From Mesorhizobium sp. ES1-1 (GTDB taxonomy: Bacteria; Pseudomonadota; Alphaproteobacteria; Rhizobiales; Rhizobiaceae), in contig NZ_JAIUGX010000019.1 of NCBI RefSeq assembly GCF_020164785.1, positions 1-63,751 of the forward strand: a DNA stretch of 63,751 nt. Direction: 5' to 3'. Below, one piece after another: positions 25,142 to 32,881 of the stretch. The translations under genes and the position numbers were made by a program. Position 1 is the first letter of the stretch, and each line of letters opens with the position of its first letter. The notes below the pieces were generated by a model that searched no databases, had not been told where the DNA came from, and saw only the letters and a list, made by a program, of their open reading frames with translations.

Positions 25142-25746
25142 GCCTTCGCCTTCCTGATCATCTCACCAAGCGCGTTCATGACCGCCGGCCAGTCGCGATC
25201 GGCCATCTGGTCGACGAGCTTTGCTTTTTCCCGAACGAACTCGCGAAACCCTCTCGGATCGACGGCCTTGTGAACCGAGAGAACCTGCCATTGCGCGAGT
25301 GCAATTTTTGCACCCGATTGGCGCAGCCAGCCGGCCGTGCTGACCGAGAGGCTCCAGTCGACGCCGGCCTCTCGCGTCATCCACGCCTTGAGGGCGTCGA
25401 TGGCCTTGGCGGAGTCCTCGGCATCGAGCAGGAACCGTGTGTGGTCGATGCCGGTCTGGCGCTTGACGAAGGACAGCATCGCGGCATCGGTCCGGTCGCG
25501 GACGATGCCGAGGTTCCAAGCGGCGATCCACAGCGCCTGGAGCTTCTTTGCGAACGGCCCTTGAAGCCCCTTTTCAGCGGGCTTGAAACCCTGCTGGCGA
25601 TGCTCCGTGATGATCAGCCGCAGTTCGCGGTCGTTCATCTCACGGAGGCTGCGCTTGCCGGTGACCCGCTGGTAGAGATCGCGGGCGGTGTCTTCGTCCA
25701 GGCCGAGTTGCTTGTTGGCGACGTGTATCGCCGCGAGCGGGTTCAT
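25138..25746 (-). CDS. gemA: Regulatory protein GemA (Mu gp16-like)
   Basis: The 202-residue protein begins with the family pattern AAIHVANKQLGLDEDTARDLYQRVTGKRSLREMNDREL (about 5-42), a region that resembles a small DNA-binding fold. GemA of Mu changes host DNA topology and host gene expression during early phage growth. The C-terminal half has several Trp-containing helices (QALWIAAWNLGIV). It lies before the Mor gene as in other Mu-like phages, and carries one copy of the GTGCA-N5-TGCAC palindrome in its coding sequence. Confidence 0.85.
   Translation of the reverse strand: MNPLAAIHVANKQLGLDEDTARDLYQRVTGKRSLREMNDRELRLIITEHRQQGFKPAEKGLQGPFAKKLQALWIAAWNLGIVRDRTDAAMLSFVKRQTGIDHTRFLLDAEDSAKAIDALKAWMTREAGVDWSLSVSTAGWLRQSGAKIALAQWQVLSVHKAVDPRGFREFVREKAKLVDQMADRDWPAVMNALGEMIRKAKA
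25299..25313. promoter_or_regulatory. Palindrome GTGCA-N5-TGCAC, copy 2
   Basis: GTGCA and TGCAC flank ATTTT inside gemA. On the minus strand it reads GTGCAAAAATTGCAC, close to the two copies in the Ner-like and ParB-like genes. All three share an A/T spacer and a following CTC, and all three encode Ala-Lys-x-Ala-Leu. Confidence 0.4.
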
Positions 25747-25817
25747 GCTCTGACACCCGAAAGTCCGAGCACTCCAGGTGGTACGCGTGTATTCATAGCC
25801 GTAAAGGAGAGGCGGTG

Positions 25818-26483
25818 ATGAAGTTCGATGACTTTCTTTTTGTGGCTGCGATCATTGTCTCCATCGGCGTTGGCCTCTGCATAGGGCTGGGGATCAACGA
25901 CGCGCCCGGTGCGTATGAAGTCGCCAAAGATTGGCAAACGCTTTTTGCGGGCATCTTGGCCGTCGCAGCTGCAATGTTCACCGTCGGCCAGATGCAACGT
26001 TCGGACGCTCTCCAAGAGAGGCGCCACAGCCATCTGGTCCGCATCACTTTGCGTGCAGATTATCTTCAGGCTCGCAGAGCAGCTTCCCTCGTCGATGTGA
26101 TGGAAATGATATGGGATGATCTGCCGCAGGTACTGCCTCCGATTAACTCGGATATTGACGTGGTTCGCAAAGCGAACGCAGAGCTTGAATCGCATGTGCG
26201 AGACTGGGTTGAGTGGCTTAGGGAAGAAGCTGTCGGCCACCGCTTCGTCGAGGATTGCGAACCGCTTTTTGATCCGGATACGGCGATAATCTACGATGCC
26301 GTCAAAGACAATTTGGAGGACCTTGATGCGATCGAGGCGGAACTTCGAACTACGTCTTTGCTTGGACCAGTCGACGCTGCTTTGGCCGCTAGAACCCGAG
26401 CCGAAGCGGTTCTTGGGGAAGTGTCGGAAACCCTTGGTAATTTCATTGAATGTCTTCGGGTGCTTCCCGACGAATTCCGATAA
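25818..26483 (+). CDS. Two-TM membrane protein with cytoplasmic helical domain, cargo candidate
   Basis: This plus-strand gene sits alone between gemA and the DUF3164 gene, both minus-strand. ATG 25818 has GGAGA at suitable spacing (GTG 25815 is the alternative). The 221-residue product has two membrane segments (about 7-27 and 42-60) followed by about 155 residues of helical cytoplasmic domain with an acidic middle. Opposite orientation, isolation and a 2TM-plus-helices layout recall membrane effectors carried by prophages, but I recognise no family and no catalytic motif. Confidence 0.6.
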   Translation: MKFDDFLFVAAIIVSIGVGLCIGLGINDAPGAYEVAKDWQTLFAGILAVAAAMFTVGQMQRSDALQERRHSHLVRITLRADYLQARRAASLVDVMEMIWDDLPQVLPPINSDIDVVRKANAELESHVRDWVEWLREEAVGHRFVEDCEPLFDPDTAIIYDAVKDNLEDLDAIEAELRTTSLLGPVDAALAARTRAEAVLGEVSETLGNFIECLRVLPDEFR

Positions 26484-26508
26484 GCAAGCTGATTGAATGG
26501 TCATGGCG

Positions 26509-27150
26509 TCACGCCTTCGCCAGGTCGATCGTGACAGCCCGCCACTCGGCGTTCTGGCTGTCGCGCTCGTAGCAGCGGACATAGGTCTTGGAGCCGATGA
26601 CGCGCATGGCCGCTCGAATCGCATCCATGGCCCGCTGCCAGCGCTCGTCATCGATGTCGAGCCGCAAAAGCAGGAAGATATCGGTGCGGTTGATCTGGCC
26701 TTGCTTTTCGACGTTGAAGGCCCGGGAGATGATCGACCGGATTTCCGTGCGGCTCTCGGCCGACCATTCGGTCAGGCACTCGTCGATCAGGCTCTTGGCG
26801 ATCTGGAGCTGCGAGCCGAAGTCGATCAGGTCGGCGACCTGGACCGTCACCTTCTTCAGCCCATCGAACGTCATGAACGTCTTGTTACCCTTCGCCCCGC
26901 CTTTTGTGGCGCCGTACTCCTGGGCGAGCAGCGCCTCGAAGGCCGAGAGATCGTCGAAGGTGTGTTCCTTGAACCGGCCGATCTGCGCTGAGAGCTCGGT
27001 GGCGTAGCCCATGATCTTGCGGACGGTTTCATCCTCAAGCTTGTCGGCAGCCTTTATCGCCTCGACCGGTACAAGATTGCCCTTGGCATCGGGCATGTAG
27101 GTTTTGCCGCCGACGATGACGGCGCCGGTAGTTTCAATTGCTGTTTGCAT
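26509..27150 (-). CDS. DUF3164-family Mu-like early protein
   Basis: The 213-residue protein has the family features: a start with VIVGGKTYMPDAKGNLVPVE (about 11-30), a helical middle with FDDLSAFEALLAQEYGATKGG and FMTFDGLKKVTVQ, and a C-terminal helical domain ending KTYVRCYERDS. DUF3164 genes lie in the early region of Mu-like phages between the transposition genes and gemA. Function is not established. Confidence 0.8.
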   Translation of the reverse strand: MQTAIETTGAVIVGGKTYMPDAKGNLVPVEAIKAADKLEDETVRKIMGYATELSAQIGRFKEHTFDDLSAFEALLAQEYGATKGGAKGNKTFMTFDGLKKVTVQVADLIDFGSQLQIAKSLIDECLTEWSAESRTEIRSIISRAFNVEKQGQINRTDIFLLLRLDIDDERWQRAMDAIRAAMRVIGSKTYVRCYERDSQNAEWRAVTIDLAKA

Positions 27151-27436
27151 CGGGGATCTCCTTGCGGGTCGGGATTGGGCTGAGTGGGTTGAGCTGCTCG
27201 CGCAGTGCGTTGGACAGCAGAACCACCTCGTGGTGGTTCCCGGTGCCGAGCGCGCTGATCAGCAGCTTGGCATCGAGCGCGATCGCCCAAAGCCCTTCCG
27301 TGGCTCGGGCGAGCGCGTAGATTTCGGCGACGGTCGCCTTCGGCGCGTTCCGCTCGGGATTGGTGACGATGCGGCTGCAGAGTTCGATCATGTCGATCTG
27401 GCTAACCGCGGCTCGGATCGCTTCACTTGCGGGCAT
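27134..27436 (-). CDS. Early-region hypothetical protein
   Basis: The ATG at 27436 follows GGGAGG at 6-base spacing, giving 100 residues that overlap the DUF3164 start by 17 bases. The sequence is helical (MPASEAIRAAVSQIDMIELCSRI; ATVAEIYALARATEGLWAIAL) with no recognisable motif. Coupled overlaps on both sides support real translation. Confidence 0.55.
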   Translation of the reverse strand: MPASEAIRAAVSQIDMIELCSRIVTNPERNAPKATVAEIYALARATEGLWAIALDAKLLISALGTGNHHEVVLLSNALREQLNPLSPIPTRKEIPDANSN

Positions 27437-27728
27437 GCTTGGCCTCCCGGTTTCGAAGCTGGGTATGCAGGCTGCGGCAGGCCCGCTCCACGGCCTTGCG
27501 GGCGGCGACCTCGCGACCACCGGCGAATTTGGCCTGGTCGTATGCGGCCATGGCATTGGCGACCGCCCAGGCGGCTTCCAGCGTGGCCTTGTCGACCCGC
27601 GTCATGACCTTGCGGTCCACGACGCGGACGACGGGCGGCGCGGCGAGCATCTCGGCTTCAACTACCGAGGCCACGGTCCTCGCCAGGCGCGCGGCGCTGG
27701 CGCGATGTTCATCTATGTCGAAGCTCAT
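27423..27728 (-). CDS. Early-region hypothetical helical protein
   Basis: The ATG at 27728 overlaps the upstream stop (ATGA). The 101-residue product is rich in Ala, Arg and Val and entirely helical (RVDKATLEAAWAVANAMAAYDQAKF), ending with a very basic tail (TQLRNREAKHARK). A nucleic-acid-binding role is possible from charge alone; no family recognised. Confidence 0.55.
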   Translation of the reverse strand: MSFDIDEHRASAARLARTVASVVEAEMLAAPPVVRVVDRKVMTRVDKATLEAAWAVANAMAAYDQAKFAGGREVAARKAVERACRSLHTQLRNREAKHARK

Positions 27729-28045
27729 GCCGCGCCTCCCGGCCGACCATCCGAAAACGGGCGCGGTATCACCGGGAAGAGGCGCACGTTCGAACCGGGC
27801 TGGCATGCCGCCTCGGCGATGCGTTCGGCGTCGGCATCGCGTTCGGCGCGCGCGGCGCCGTTCCAAAGATCACGGCTGAGCCGGTTTTCCAGATCGCGCG
27901 CCTTGCTGCGCAACTCCCTGATGCATTCGCCCAGGATGCGAGCGTCCTGGGGGTCGAGGATGCGGGGTTCGTGCTTGTAATCGGCAAGCAGACCGTCGAG
28001 CTCGGTGAGGCCGTCAGACAGTGCGAGAGACATTCTTTCGCCCAT
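27725..28045 (-). CDS. Early-region hypothetical protein
   Basis: The ATG at 28045 follows GGAG at 9-base spacing; ATG 28033 is an alternative. The 106-residue product has two charged helices (about 10-35 and 40-65, ILGECIRELRSKARDLENRL) and a Pro/Gly-rich end. It lies directly after the HTH protein gene in the early operon. No family recognised. Confidence 0.55.
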   Translation of the reverse strand: MGERMSLALSDGLTELDGLLADYKHEPRILDPQDARILGECIRELRSKARDLENRLSRDLWNGAARAERDADAERIAEAACQPGSNVRLFPVIPRPFSDGRPGGAA

Positions 28046-28047
28046 GG

Positions 28048-28437
28048 CTATTTTCTCCTTTGGGGGCAGGTTTTGCAGGCGTGGAAGAGCTGGGCGCGAT
28101 GCCGCGACGTGGCGCGGAACGGCTCCTTTTGTTCGGTCAGGCATTGGTCGCGGCCGATATCGCCCAGGATCGGGCACTCAACGGTGAGGGCCATCAGCGC
28201 GCCGCGCACCATCTGCTCGACCCTGGCGAGGTCGCCCAGATACTTGCCACTGATGACGGTAGACACGGCCGACCTGGAGTAGCCGATGCGCTCGCCGGCG
28301 ACGCCGAGGTCGCTGGCATCGGCGAAGCGAGCCAGCTCGTCGAGCCAGTCCGGTAGCGGTGTGCCGTGGGCTTCGATCGCCTTGTCGACGAAGGTCTTGC
28401 CATCCGGCCGGCTATGTTTGACGGGGACTCGGATCAT
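28048..28437 (-). CDS. Helix-turn-helix protein with Cys-rich C-terminus
   Basis: The 129-residue protein contains a helix-turn-helix at about 44-72 (GVAGERIGYSRSAVSTVISGKYLG), with a preceding helix ending in FADASDL. The C-terminal third has Cys residues (VECPILG, DQCLTEQ, HACKTCPQRR) that could bind zinc. Genes of this kind follow MuB in many alphaproteobacterial Mu-like phages. The role is unknown; local DNA binding is likely. Confidence 0.65.
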   Translation of the reverse strand: MIRVPVKHSRPDGKTFVDKAIEAHGTPLPDWLDELARFADASDLGVAGERIGYSRSAVSTVISGKYLGDLARVEQMVRGALMALTVECPILGDIGRDQCLTEQKEPFRATSRHRAQLFHACKTCPQRRK

Positions 28438-29024
28438 GGCTTCGCCTCCGTCGTGACGGACGGACCGATGACCGACTTGCTGTTAGGGTCGAAGACCACT
28501 TTCGTGTGGAGGATCTTCGGCGCCTGGTTGCCGAGATTAAGCGCGAGCCGGTAGCGCGACGGCGTGCCGACCACGACGCCGGCAGCGGCGAGCTGTGACA
28601 GATAGCGCTTGGCAGTTCCCCGGCGGATGTCGGGGCAGTGGTAGGCCATGTCAGCGAGGCTGAACACCTTTGCCATCTTCATGGCGCGCCAGAGCTGATC
28701 CAAAGCGCTCTCCGGCTTCACCTGGCCGTCCAGCGTGAGCCGGGGTGCGATCAGCGGGCGCTTCGTCAGCCGGTACACCAACGCGCCCGGGAGATTGTCG
28801 CCGCAGGCCTTTTTCGTCTCGACGATTTGAGCAATGCCGGCCAGCCGAAGCTGCCGAACATATCTGCCAACCGCCGGCGTCTTGACGTTCGTGCGGGCGC
28901 AGATCTGGCGCACTGTCCAGGGGCCAGTCCGGTCTAGATCGCGAATGATCGACCAATAGCCGGCGTCACCGCGCGGGACGGCGATACTGATCTGCACCAT
29001 GTCGAGCAACGGCCGCCCGGTCAT
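28434..29024 (-). CDS. Winged-helix DNA-binding protein downstream of MuB
   Basis: The ATG at 29024 overlaps the MuB stop (ATGA). The 196-residue product contains two winged-helix-like segments: GPWTVRQICARTNVKTPAVGRYVRQLRLAGI (about 34-64) and VFSLADMAYHCPDIRRGTAKRYLSQLAAAGVV (about 120-151), each ending with a wing strand. This suggests a DNA-binding accessory factor for transposition or early regulation. No close family known to me. Confidence 0.6.
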   Translation of the reverse strand: MTGRPLLDMVQISIAVPRGDAGYWSIIRDLDRTGPWTVRQICARTNVKTPAVGRYVRQLRLAGIAQIVETKKACGDNLPGALVYRLTKRPLIAPRLTLDGQVKPESALDQLWRAMKMAKVFSLADMAYHCPDIRRGTAKRYLSQLAAAGVVVGTPSRYRLALNLGNQAPKILHTKVVFDPNSKSVIGPSVTTEAKP

Positions 29025-29773
29025 CCGAATTTCCTCGGCGTGAACTTGGGCTCGCTGGAGATCGTCCCGACCGCCTTGGCGAACCCGGCGAGGTCGACCT
29101 GCTTGGTGCCGAGGATCTGGCTCGCTTCGATCACTTTTGTGAGGTTGACGACGATCCGGCGGGTGTTGCCCTTGGTCTTTTCCAGAATGGCTGCAGCCAG
29201 GTCGCGGGTGATCTCGATGCCGGGGCAACGGGCGACCGCGAGGAAGCCGAAGTCCTCGGCATCGCAGGGCACCGCCTGGAGCCATTCCAGCACTCGGTTG
29301 TGCACGCGCTCGAATGCTTCGAGGTGCGCTGGCAGCATTTCCTCGCCGATCATGACGACGGGCGCGCCAGACTTGTCGGAAAGCTCCCGCAACAGGTCGA
29401 CGAACCGCTTCTTGGCGATGAAATGCGCCTCGTCGATTATGAGCGGCCGGCGCGGGTCCGCCGCCATGAGCATGATGGCGCTGGTTTTCAGATCCTCGAT
29501 CGCACCGCGCGGGCGGCTATCGCCCAGCTCGATCAGGATCTGCACCAGGAGAGAGCGTGCAGTCGTGAACAGGCCGCATTCGACGTAGGCGGCCTTGTAG
29601 CGATTGGCGCCGTAGATGCCCGACTTGGTCTTGCCCCAGCCGGACGGGCCGGAGAAGACGGCAAGCCCCGGCAGCTCCGGGTCACGGTCGACCATCTTCG
29701 CCAGCAGGGTCGAAAAGGCCACGACGTTCTTCAACGGCGCCGGCCGATTGACTTTCAGTGGTTCTGTCATCAT
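29021..29773 (-). CDS. MuB-like AAA+ ATPase, transposition target selector
   Basis: The 250-residue protein has a Walker A (GPSGWGKT, 42-49), a Walker B (LIIDEAH, 111-117) and a C-terminal arginine-containing helix (KTKGNTRRIVVNLTKV), as in MuB/TniB-type ATPases. MuB binds target DNA in an ATP-dependent filament and delivers it to the MuA complex. It lacks the long N-terminal DNA-binding extension of Mu MuB and is closer in size to TniB-like forms. It lies directly downstream of the transposase. Confidence 0.85.
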   Translation of the reverse strand: MMTEPLKVNRPAPLKNVVAFSTLLAKMVDRDPELPGLAVFSGPSGWGKTKSGIYGANRYKAAYVECGLFTTARSLLVQILIELGDSRPRGAIEDLKTSAIMLMAADPRRPLIIDEAHFIAKKRFVDLLRELSDKSGAPVVMIGEEMLPAHLEAFERVHNRVLEWLQAVPCDAEDFGFLAVARCPGIEITRDLAAAILEKTKGNTRRIVVNLTKVIEASQILGTKQVDLAGFAKAVGTISSEPKFTPRKFG

Positions 29774-29790
29774 TTTCCTCGTTGTGCTGT

Positions 29791-29810
29791 GCCGCTTCGG
29801 CGGCTTTTCC
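29791..29810 (+). terminator. Terminator-like hairpin facing against the early operon (first of two)
   Basis: GCCGC and GCGGC form a stem with a TTCG tetraloop, followed on the plus strand by TTTTCC. It sits between the transposase and MuB genes. No plus-strand gene ends here, so it may stop antisense transcription or act as an intergenic RNA hairpin for the minus-strand message. Confidence 0.4.
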
Positions 29811-29817
29811 TTCGGAG

Positions 29818-29844
29818 AGCCCGGTTTGCAGACCGGGCTTTTCC
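29818..29844 (+). terminator. Terminator-like hairpin facing against the early operon (second of two)
   Basis: AGCCCGGT and ACCGGGCT form an 8-base stem with a 6-base loop, followed on the plus strand by TTTCC. It is 8 bases from the first hairpin and has the same orientation, so the two form a tandem pair five bases from the transposase stop. Confidence 0.4.
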
Positions 29845-29849
29845 GTTAC

Positions 29850-32117
29850 TCAGGACAGGTACGCGTCCCCATATTCCTCATGGATGGCCTGGTGGGTTCT
29901 GAACTCGGCCGATGGCTCGTAGCCCCCGAGCCAGACCGCATCGAGCGTGGCCGCTGTCGTGTTGGGCAGCTTGCCGGCGTCGACAAGCTTCCGGAGCGCG
30001 ACTGCGCGTCGGTACCGCTCCTTGGGCGTCTCCGGCAAAGCGACGATGTTGTTGGCTTTCGGCAGGTGGGCCGTGCGCTCGGCCTCGACCTCGTCGAGTC
30101 GGTTTTGACGCATCGTCTCGAAGCGGTCGTTTAGCTCCCGTTCGTCTTCGAGGCGCATTTCCTCAATCATCCGGCGATGCTCGGCGGCTTCGCGCGGTGT
30201 CAGTTCCCTGGTCGGGTGCAGTTTCTCGGACATCGCGGCGATGGCCGCCTCGATCTGGGCCGTGGAGTGCGTTTCCTGTCGCTTCGGGAGCGCGATGACG
30301 TTTGGTGCATCGCGGCGCGCCACTTCCAAGGCCCGTTCGATCAGAGGGGCGCCCTTGGCAATCCTCTTGACCTCGGCCTTCAGGTCGCGCGTCATTTCGT
30401 CGATCAGTTCGCCGCGCATTTCCTTGGCGGCACGCACGATCGTTTCGGGATGGAGACCTGACAGCTCGGGGCAGATCGCATCACCGAGGAACTCGGCGCC
30501 GTCCTGGGCGAAAGCATAGGCGTGGCCGGCGTCGTTCGGGTCTTGCCGCACGAACACGGCGGTGCCAGGCAGGATCGTCGGCGTCATGTAGTGATAGCCG
30601 TCGATGCGAATGCCGAGCTTGGTTACGATCCGCTGACCGTCCTTGCCGCCCGCGACCGGCATCAGCAGCAGGTCCAAGGCGCGTTCGTCGACCTTGCGGA
30701 TCGGCTTTGTCGAGGCCAGCGCGGCGGCGAATGGCGTGGCGTTCTTCAGCCCTGCATGCGGCTTGTGCTGGTAGACCAGGCTCGCCCATTCATCGACGTG
30801 CTTCTGCAGCTGCGGGCCGGTCAGCGAAACCCCGAACACCGAGGCTTCATCCTCGCCCAGGCGCTGGGCAAAACTCTTGCGGCTTTCGATCGCTTTCCTG
30901 TCGGTCACGGAGTGCCCGACGAAACCCGGCAACAGCGTTGCCATATCGTGCTGGAAGGTCTTGATGACGCGCTCGACGTGCCCCTTCTGCTCGGGCGAAT
31001 AGGCGTCCGACGTCTCGGCCTCGATGCCGAGGGAGGCGAACAGCCGCTGTGTGTCCCTGGCGACGAAGTCGGAGCCGTTGTCGGTCTTGACGACGTCGGG
31101 CACACCCCATTCCAGGATCGCCTTGCGGATCAGCAGCGCCACGGCCGAGGCACGCGGCGTGCGCGACAACAACCAGACCGTGCGGCGCGTGGCGATATCG
31201 ATGCAGGCGTAGACTGCGTGGCGGCCATCGGTGCACAGCGCATCGACGGGCGAGGCGTCAATCTGCCAGAGCTGGTTAGGGTCGGTGACATGGCGCAACA
31301 TGCCGACACCTGCCGGCGCCATATGCGAGCGATATCGATCGGGATTGGTCAGCTTCAACAGCTCGACCTTATGGCTTTCCTTCAGGCCCTTCAGAGCGTG
31401 CTGGAAGGTGCGTACCGGCGGCATCGGGATGAACGTTTCAACGCCCTTTGAATGCACCTTCAAGGTGTCGCCGAACTCGGAACGGCACATGGTCCGAACA
31501 TGGTGGCCCGACAGGTGCGGCTGGTGTGCGATGAGCGCCAGCATGAAGGCGCTGACAGCCCCGCCATTGGCGGTTTCGAGAACGCCGGTTCCCTTGCGCG
31601 CCTGGGCGGGATCATGCGCCAGCGCGTTGACGTTTCCGTCCCGCTTCTGCGACTGCCAGCGCGCCAGTGACCGCTTCGACACGCTCGGTATGATTTCAAG
31701 GACCCAGGCGTCGATGTTAAGCGAGCCGGCATTGAACTTGTCGGTGAAGACCTGGACGCGGGTGGCATAGCCGAGCTGCAGGCCGCGCGAGAATTTCTCG
31801 AAGGCGGCGACGATCGCCAGGCGCGCGTCGCGTTCCTTCTGTGCGCGCTCGGTCAAGCTGGTGTCGGGGGCGGTCTTGGCGGGCTTCACCGGCAGTTGGA
31901 TGACGATATGCTTCTGCTGGTAGGCGACCTGGGCGAGCGTAGGCAGTAGGGAGATGTGATACTCGGTAGCTCCGCCACGACCATCGCGCGGGCGCGCAAG
32001 CGTTGTGCGCTCGTTCCAGCCCTCGCGCTTGGCCATGCGAATGACTGCGCTCTCCGTCGCCGGCACGTCGGGCAACTGCTCGGCTGCAATCTCGCGGGCG
32101 GTGAGCCAGGCCTTCAC
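29850..32117 (-). CDS. Mu-type DDE transposase (MuA-like)
   Basis: The 755-residue protein starts with GTG 32117 (GGAAG upstream). It has an N-terminal Mu-type end-binding region (MKAWLTAREIAAEQLPDVP), helical DNA-binding segments (about 90-240), an rve/DDE domain with likely catalytic D287 (WQID), D346 (VKTDNGSDF) and E382 (GHVER), and a Mu-type C-terminal beta barrel (about 480-560) with a helical tail that should contact the ATPase. It pastes phage DNA into new sites and replicates the genome by transposition. It is longer than Mu MuA (663 residues). Confidence 0.93.
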   Translation of the reverse strand: MKAWLTAREIAAEQLPDVPATESAVIRMAKREGWNERTTLARPRDGRGGATEYHISLLPTLAQVAYQQKHIVIQLPVKPAKTAPDTSLTERAQKERDARLAIVAAFEKFSRGLQLGYATRVQVFTDKFNAGSLNIDAWVLEIIPSVSKRSLARWQSQKRDGNVNALAHDPAQARKGTGVLETANGGAVSAFMLALIAHQPHLSGHHVRTMCRSEFGDTLKVHSKGVETFIPMPPVRTFQHALKGLKESHKVELLKLTNPDRYRSHMAPAGVGMLRHVTDPNQLWQIDASPVDALCTDGRHAVYACIDIATRRTVWLLSRTPRASAVALLIRKAILEWGVPDVVKTDNGSDFVARDTQRLFASLGIEAETSDAYSPEQKGHVERVIKTFQHDMATLLPGFVGHSVTDRKAIESRKSFAQRLGEDEASVFGVSLTGPQLQKHVDEWASLVYQHKPHAGLKNATPFAAALASTKPIRKVDERALDLLLMPVAGGKDGQRIVTKLGIRIDGYHYMTPTILPGTAVFVRQDPNDAGHAYAFAQDGAEFLGDAICPELSGLHPETIVRAAKEMRGELIDEMTRDLKAEVKRIAKGAPLIERALEVARRDAPNVIALPKRQETHSTAQIEAAIAAMSEKLHPTRELTPREAAEHRRMIEEMRLEDERELNDRFETMRQNRLDEVEAERTAHLPKANNIVALPETPKERYRRAVALRKLVDAGKLPNTTAATLDAVWLGGYEPSAEFRTHQAIHEEYGDAYLS

Positions 32118-32228
32118 GACTTTGCTTCCGAAAAAACTTGGTTGACTGCCTGTCTTTCCGTAGACGCCCGTGCAATTCTGCCCGCCGCCAGAAATTCGTC
32201 CGGCTGAGAATAGAAGAGCAATACTAAG

Positions 32229-32561
32229 ATGGAACGACTAAAAACTGCTTGGTTTATGTCGCTAGCTTTATTCTTAGGGCCGCAAATTGCGCTGGCTGAA
32301 GATCCCAACCCTTTAGATGACCCGCCGAAGATGGAACGCTTTTTTACTGATGCAGACCTCAAACGGATGAAGGCGGATGAGGTGAAATCTGCGTGGAAAG
32401 AAATGTCAGCCGATGAGCGCCGACAGCTCGGGGCAATAGCGAAGGATATGGAGCGCGGAGTACGGCAGCCAAATAAGGAGTTGGTCGAAACAGTAAAGGA
32501 GTTGCAAGGTCCGGCACCGGCCGTGCCGCAGCTCGATTCAAAGGATGATAGAAAGCCCTGA
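32229..32561 (+). CDS. Small secreted protein, first gene of a cargo cassette
   Basis: The 110-residue protein has a clear signal peptide (MERLKTAWFMSLALFLGPQIALA, cut before EDPNP). The mature part is helical and charged (FFTDADLKRMKADEVKSAWKEMSADERRQLG) with a Pro/Ala-rich end. It opens a plus-strand cluster of four genes lying between the transposase and an early zinc-protein gene. A divergent promoter must lie in 32118-32228, where no clear -35/-10 pair was found. The family is not recognised; a periplasmic partner of the cassette's membrane protein is a guess. Confidence 0.6.
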   Translation: MERLKTAWFMSLALFLGPQIALAEDPNPLDDPPKMERFFTDADLKRMKADEVKSAWKEMSADERRQLGAIAKDMERGVRQPNKELVETVKELQGPAPAVPQLDSKDDRKP

Positions 32562-32594
32562 CTGTCACAAACGAGAACGAGGGAACCAAATAAA

Positions 32595-32723
32595 ATGAGC
32601 AGTGATTTAAACGAATCGAGTGGTGTCAGACAGCCGACCCGGACCAACGGAGCTGGCCCCAGACAACCGACTCCTGCGCCTCCCAAGCCTTCTCCTGCTC
32701 CCAGCAAACCATCAAAGAAATAG
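32595..32723 (+). CDS. 42-residue Pro-rich protein with SGVRQP motif
   Basis: The frame begins ATG 32595 after GAGGGA (10-base spacing) and ends TAG at 32721-32723. The product starts MSSDLNESSGVRQPTRTNG and ends in a Pro/Ser/Lys stretch (PAPPKPSPAPSKPSKK). Residues SGVRQP are repeated exactly in the next small gene, which is hard to explain if neither is translated. No signal peptide or membrane helix; likely disordered and basic. Confidence 0.5.
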   Translation: MSSDLNESSGVRQPTRTNGAGPRQPTPAPPKPSPAPSKPSKK

Positions 32724-32732
32724 GTTTCTGTT

Positions 32733-32879
32733 GTGGCTAAAGATAAGAAGAATGCGCCTTCAAAAAAAACTGCGAGCAACGCTTCAAAAGCAAAATCTTC
32801 ACCTGCGTCGCGCCCACATTCGGGCGTTAGGCAGCCCCGCCAAGACCGTGAGACTAAGGGCGGGAAAAAGGAGAAGTAA
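32733..32879 (+). CDS. 48-residue Lys-rich protein with SGVRQP motif
   Basis: A GTG at 32733 opens a 48-codon frame ending TAA 32877-32879, two bases before the membrane protein gene. The product (MAKDKKNAPSKKTASNASKA to KGGKKEK) is strongly basic and shares the hexapeptide SGVRQP with the previous small protein. The ribosome site is weak (AGG, 8 bases). Tight spacing to both neighbours and the shared motif support it as a real gene. Confidence 0.5.
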   Translation: MAKDKKNAPSKKTASNASKAKSSPASRPHSGVRQPRQDRETKGGKKEK

Positions 32880-32881
32880 CT

